Shown: one piece after another, positions 33,367 through 37,117 of the stretch
How positions within the stretch are numbered: position 1 is the stretch's first letter
Layout: every line of letters starts with the position of its first letter
Notes under the pieces: model-generated
Told to the model about the DNA's origin: nothing
The model's database searches: none
The model's input: the letters and a program-made list of their open reading frames with translations, nothing else
Assembly: GCA_020721345.1 (NCBI GenBank)
Contig: DYMX01000013.1
Span: 1-37,117 of the forward strand
Reading direction: 5' to 3'
Source of the DNA: Sulfurovum sp.
Lineage (GTDB): Bacteria > Campylobacterota > Campylobacteria > Campylobacterales > Sulfurovaceae
Length of the DNA: 37,117 nt
Program-made: the position numbers and the translations under genes

Positions 33367-33894
33367 ATGCAAACAATAAAAATAGGCGTTGTGACCACTA
33401 GTGATAGAGCAAGCCAAGGTATTTATGAAGACATTTCAGGAAAAGCTATCATGGAAGTTTTGGGAGAATATATGCTAAATGAGTCTATTTATGAGTATAG
33501 ATGCATAGCTGATGAGCAGAGCTTGATAGAATCTACTCTTTTAGAATTAGCAAATGCGCAGTGTGACCTCATAGTTACGACAGGCGGCACAGGACCGGCT
33601 CCAAGAGACGTAACGACGGAAGCGACTGAAACCGTATGCCAAAAACTACTTCCGGGCTTTGGGGAACAGATGAGGGCAGTTAGCTTGAAATATGTTCCGA
33701 CTGCGATTTTATCAAGACAGACTGCAGGAATCTGCGAAAAATCTCTTATAGTAAATTTACCCGGAAAACCAAAATCCATCAGAGAGTGCCTTGAGGCTGT
33801 TTTTCCTGCGATCCCATACTGCATTGACTTGATAGGCGGTAGCTATATAGAAGCAAATGAAGAAAATATAAAAATTTTTAGACCGAAGGCATAA
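33367..33894 (+). CDS. mogA: Molybdopterin adenylyltransferase
   Basis: 'IGVVTTSDRASQGIYEDISGKAI', 'TTGGTGPAPRDVTTEAT', 'VNLPGKPKSIRECLEAVFPAIPYCIDLIGG'. Confidence 0.92.
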   Translation: MQTIKIGVVTTSDRASQGIYEDISGKAIMEVLGEYMLNESIYEYRCIADEQSLIESTLLELANAQCDLIVTTGGTGPAPRDVTTEATETVCQKLLPGFGEQMRAVSLKYVPTAILSRQTAGICEKSLIVNLPGKPKSIRECLEAVFPAIPYCIDLIGGSYIEANEENIKIFRPKA

Positions 33895-33898
33895 AAAA

Positions 33899-34108
33899 AT
33901 GAATATAGATTTTATAGAATCAAAAATAAACGAAATTTTACAAGAACTCGAAAATGAAGCGATGAGTTGTATCATGGATGATAAACTTGACAAAAAAGCA
34001 ACAAATCTTCACATGAAACCAATCGTAAGCGCGAAACAAATATTGTTAAATTCGCTTGATAGCATCAAAATGGCGGACAAACTTGCCAAAGAAGAGCTTG
34101 AAAAGTAA
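33899..34108 (+). CDS. Small hypothetical protein
   Basis: 69-aa ORF closely following mogA; helical, charged. Confidence 0.65.
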   Translation: MNIDFIESKINEILQELENEAMSCIMDDKLDKKATNLHMKPIVSAKQILLNSLDSIKMADKLAKEELEK

Positions 34109-34116
34109 ATACTTAT

Positions 34117-34725
34117 TTACTTTCTTGCCGTCATTGCAAAAACAGAAAATTGACAGTGCGGTTTTTCTATAACATTTGCCGTCTCAAACCTTATGTCGCT
34201 AAAACCAACTTCTTTTGCAATACCCTCCAACATTTCCCTATCAAAACCAAAATGAAATACGCCTTTATTATCACTATGAAAACTTCCATCTTCAATGTCA
34301 AGATCAGCCATAGCAACAAAACCGCCAACATTTACCATATTAAATAATTTTAAAAAAAGTTCTTTTGTATTTTCTACATGATGCATTGTCATGGAAGAAA
34401 CTATACCGTCATACTTTATATCTTCATCGCAATCCATTATATCGCCATGGATCACATCCGTATCACAAGCAAACTCATCCCGCTTGGCAATAAACTCATC
34501 CAACATTGAACGCGAGTCGTCTATGGCAACTATTTTACCTACATTTGGGGCTACAAAGTAGGTTAGCAGTCCTGTTCCTGCACCAAAATCTGCCAGTATC
34601 ATATCTTTATCCATATATATATTTTTTAATATTATATCGGCTATCTCTTTTGCATTTCTTACTCTCATGCTATTTATGTCCCAATTTTTCGACTTATTCG
34701 CAAATAAATCTTGTTTGATTTTCAT
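34117..34725 (-). CDS. Class I SAM-dependent methyltransferase
   Basis: 'MILADFGAGTGLLTYFVAPNVGKIVAIDDSRSML', 'DGIVSSMTMHHVENTKELFLKLFNMVNVGGFVAMADL'. Confidence 0.9.
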   Translation of the reverse strand: MKIKQDLFANKSKNWDINSMRVRNAKEIADIILKNIYMDKDMILADFGAGTGLLTYFVAPNVGKIVAIDDSRSMLDEFIAKRDEFACDTDVIHGDIMDCDEDIKYDGIVSSMTMHHVENTKELFLKLFNMVNVGGFVAMADLDIEDGSFHSDNKGVFHFGFDREMLEGIAKEVGFSDIRFETANVIEKPHCQFSVFAMTARK

Positions 34726-34733
34726 TTAAAATC

Positions 34734-35390
34734 CTAAAATAAAGTATCTTTTTTTTCTAATTTTACAGTATCCCAAAAAAACTCTACATGTTTTTCAAAT
34801 AATGATACCATAGAAGAGGTTGATTTTTTGTCAATTTTAAGCAATGTTATCTGCATTTGATAAAAAAACAGCGGAGCAAAAAACTCATTTGCTAAAAGGA
34901 GGGGATCTGACGGCTCGATCATCTCATCTTGCATCATAGAAAAGAGATAGGATGAGAGTTTTTTTACGTTTTCTTGATAAAAATACTCATTATATATCTC
35001 TCTTATATTAATATTATTAAATATTTCCTGCATCAATAGCTTAAATAACGCCTCATTTTTACTATCAAAGCTTATAAGTTTAAATGTAGTCGCAACACTA
35101 GAAAGGAGCATTTTTCCCTGTTTATGGGCATCAGGAGCGCTAAAATTTGAAAATAACTTAGTAATAGCAGAACTTGTTAGCTCGGATATCAGCGTAGAAA
35201 GTATCTCGTCCTTGCTTTTAAAGTGGTTATATAGCGCGCTTTGCTTTATTCCTAGCTCTCCTGCTATATCTCTTACGCTAGTGGCCTTGTAGCCGTTAAC
35301 AGCAAACAGTCTGAGCGATACATCAAGTACGGCATTTTTTGTTCTATCGCCCCTGGATAGGGGCTTTGTGGCATTTGTTTCATCAACCAT
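34734..35390 (-). CDS. TetR/AcrR family transcriptional regulator
   Basis: N-terminal HTH 'TKNAVLDVSLRLFAVNGYKATSVRDIAGELGIKQSALYNHFKSKDEIL'. Start at ATG 35390 gives correct GGAG spacing; an in-frame ATG at 35402 is an alternative. Confidence 0.92.
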   Translation of the reverse strand: MVDETNATKPLSRGDRTKNAVLDVSLRLFAVNGYKATSVRDIAGELGIKQSALYNHFKSKDEILSTLISELTSSAITKLFSNFSAPDAHKQGKMLLSSVATTFKLISFDSKNEALFKLLMQEIFNNINIREIYNEYFYQENVKKLSSYLFSMMQDEMIEPSDPLLLANEFFAPLFFYQMQITLLKIDKKSTSSMVSLFEKHVEFFWDTVKLEKKDTLF

Positions 35391-35416
35391 ATTTTTCTCC
35401 ATAAAGTATTGATATT

Positions 35417-35445
35417 ATTATAGTGAACATCTGTTCATTTGTCAA
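35417..35445 (-). promoter_or_regulatory. Predicted tetR promoter with a 14-bp palindrome in the spacer
   Basis: Minus strand reads TTGACA-N17-TATAAT (35445-35440 and 35422-35417); the spacer contains TGAACAGATGTTCA. Confidence 0.75.
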
Positions 35446-35565
35446 TTATATAGTGTAAGAAATAAGTGAACACTTGTTAATTTAATAACTCTGTGATCAT
35501 ATTCATAAAGAACACTTGTTCATAAATAGAGTAGTTACATATATGTGTAACTGAACAGTTGTTAA
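35424..35565. promoter_or_regulatory. Array of four TetR-operator-like palindromes
   Basis: TGAACATCTGTTCA (35424-35437), TGAACACTTGTTAA (35467-35480), AGAACACTTGTTCA (35509-35522), TGAACAGTTGTTAA (35552-35565); centres 43, 42, 43 bp apart. Confidence 0.75.
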
Positions 35566-35939
35566 TATAATACCTTATATAAGCCTATATAGCGTGCTTT
35601 TATAATTTATATGCTTTTTGTTATGTGAAATTTGATCATATTTTTAAAAAGCAGGGTGTTTTGAAATTAAATAATATTATATTAGTCTTGATGCTTGTGC
35701 ATTTTTACATTAGATAGACAAGAGAAGCTGCACGCTTATTGCTTGTTTGAATTTTATGTTGTCTTGATCAAGATTTTACGGGATTTAAATACAAAGCATA
35801 AAAATCAAAAGTATTCAAAAAAAGAAAAATATATATATGACAAGTTATTATCTGCAAAAATAATGAGTAGGGATATTTACATTTTTTATAGAATTTATAT
35901 TATGTTAACCAATATAATAATTATGAGCAGTAATGCGTA

Positions 35940-35970
35940 GAGGCAAAAATAAATGCCTCTTTTTATTTTA
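35940..35970 (+). terminator. Rho-independent terminator reading on the plus strand
   Basis: GAGGCA-aaaataaa-TGCCTC followed by TTTTTATTTT. Confidence 0.8.
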
Positions 35971-36985
35971 GCCTACTATCAAGTGATAATTTTAACTTAT
36001 CTTTTAACTTATAAATATCTTCTATGTGTTCTATAGGCATCTCTTCATCTTGAAAAACTACCTTTTTGTTGCCGTTTAAATATAATCTGCATATCCATTT
36101 GGTTACCATTCCATTTAGTATTATGGCAAAATAACTCATTGTATCTTTGAAAGTTATTTCTCTTGGATCTATATATTCACTTAAAATAGATCTTACTATA
36201 TAGTACCCCTCTAGTTCTTCGTCCGTTGTAGTAATTTTATTATTATTTAATTCTTCACTATCATCCGTTGATTGTAAATTTGACTGCATAGCTAATATTT
36301 TATCATTTGCTAAATCATTTAAAATTTCATTAAATGATTTTTTAATATGCCCCTTAAACTCTTCTATTACTTGAGCAGTCATTGATTTATCTGTTAGCTT
36401 ACGGGCAAATACCTTTACAAAATCATCACTTGGATTTTCTATTTCATTTTTAAAAATATCTTGTATTTCTCTATGGTATCGCTTTACACTTGCCATACTC
36501 AGTATTGAGTCTATGTCAAGATTGTCTTTTGTAAATCTAGATAATTCTTTAATGTCTCTTTCTCTTAAATTTTCGAGATTTATAACTAAAAAAGGATTTT
36601 GATCCATTTTGTTTGGTTCTTCCAAATCAGAGAAAAAACGATATTCTATTCCATTAGTTAAAATAGCAAATTTAGAGTCAGTAACATTGAAATATCTAAT
36701 TAGTTGATTATTGTGATTATCTAGTTTTTCAGTATGGTTTTTAGCTTCTATAACCATTAAAGGTTTATTATTATAAAAAATTGCATAATCTACTTTTTCG
36801 CCCTTTTTTGTGCCTATATCTGCTATAAATTCTGGGACTACAACAGTTGGATCAAAAATATCATACCCCAAAACATTTAAAAATGGCATTATGAAAGAAT
36901 GTTTGGTTGCCTCTTCTGTTAGTACTTTCGTTTTTAAGTCTTTTATTCTCTCTGATAGCTTTTTAATTTCAATATCTAATGACAT
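35963..36985 (-). CDS. Stand-alone HsdR_N-like (type I restriction R-subunit N-terminal) nuclease-domain protein
   Basis: 'ATKHSFIMPFLNVLGYDIFDPTVVVPEFIADIGTKKGEKVDYAIFYNNKPLMVIEAKN' carries the PD-(D/E)xK-like D...ExK pattern; no helicase domain and no adjacent hsdM/hsdS. Confidence 0.8.
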   Translation of the reverse strand: MSLDIEIKKLSERIKDLKTKVLTEEATKHSFIMPFLNVLGYDIFDPTVVVPEFIADIGTKKGEKVDYAIFYNNKPLMVIEAKNHTEKLDNHNNQLIRYFNVTDSKFAILTNGIEYRFFSDLEEPNKMDQNPFLVINLENLRERDIKELSRFTKDNLDIDSILSMASVKRYHREIQDIFKNEIENPSDDFVKVFARKLTDKSMTAQVIEEFKGHIKKSFNEILNDLANDKILAMQSNLQSTDDSEELNNNKITTTDEELEGYYIVRSILSEYIDPREITFKDTMSYFAIILNGMVTKWICRLYLNGNKKVVFQDEEMPIEHIEDIYKLKDKLKLSLDSRLK

Positions 36986-37117
36986 CTTTATCCCTTCTAA
37001 AAATACTTTAATTAAATTTTAATTTTAATATTAGCATAAAAATTCAAAAATATCAATAATTATTTTGGGTCTGGTAAACTTTAGACCTATTTTTATTTGA
37101 ATTCAAAGAGGGTTTTC

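Noticed and set aside
35424-35565. Regularly spaced repeats resembling a small CRISPR array
   Set aside because: The repeats are only 14 bp, palindromic and imperfect, no cas genes are nearby, and they lie at a tetR promoter; operators explain them better.
35591-35736. Long-range complementarity AGCGTGC (35591-35597) with GCACGCT (35730-35736)
   Set aside because: A 7-bp match separated by about 130 nt is too weak to claim as RNA structure without covariation.
37067-37095. Hairpin GGTCT...AGACC followed by a T-rich run near the window end
   Set aside because: It resembles a weak plus-strand terminator, but no plus-strand gene precedes it and the stem is short; the window ends too soon to interpret.

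Overview
The window is a low-GC, gene-dense chromosomal segment. Its gene content and codon usage suggest a Campylobacterota (Sulfurimonas/Sulfuricurvum-like) bacterium; this taxonomic call is inference. Most of it is housekeeping: fabI, an rRNA 2'-O-methyltransferase, metG, fbp, mobB, crcB, plsC, purQ-purS-purC, a S41 C-terminal processing protease, dbpA, clpB, tgt, aroB, mscS, mtaB, a protease-dead FtsH-like ATPase, bioV, mogA and others. I found no rRNA, tRNA, CRISPR array or intact mobile element. The most striking unexplained structure is at 35417-35571, upstream of a tetR gene. Four copies of a 14-bp palindrome (TGAACA-NN-TGTTCA type) have centres spaced 43, 42 and 43 bp apart, about four DNA helical turns each. 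The outermost copies sit in or next to two outward-facing promoters. The plus-strand promoter leads into about 370 bp with no recognisable gene, ending at a clear rho-independent terminator. Other leads: a remnant of a RelE-type toxin beside an intact antitoxin, a catalytically degenerate FtsH paralogue, a Mur-ligase-like protein without a P-loop, a homopolymer frameshift candidate before tgt, a structured clpB leader with a near-consensus promoter, and a truncated DUF3147 gene. All homology calls were made by eye from the translations, with no database search.
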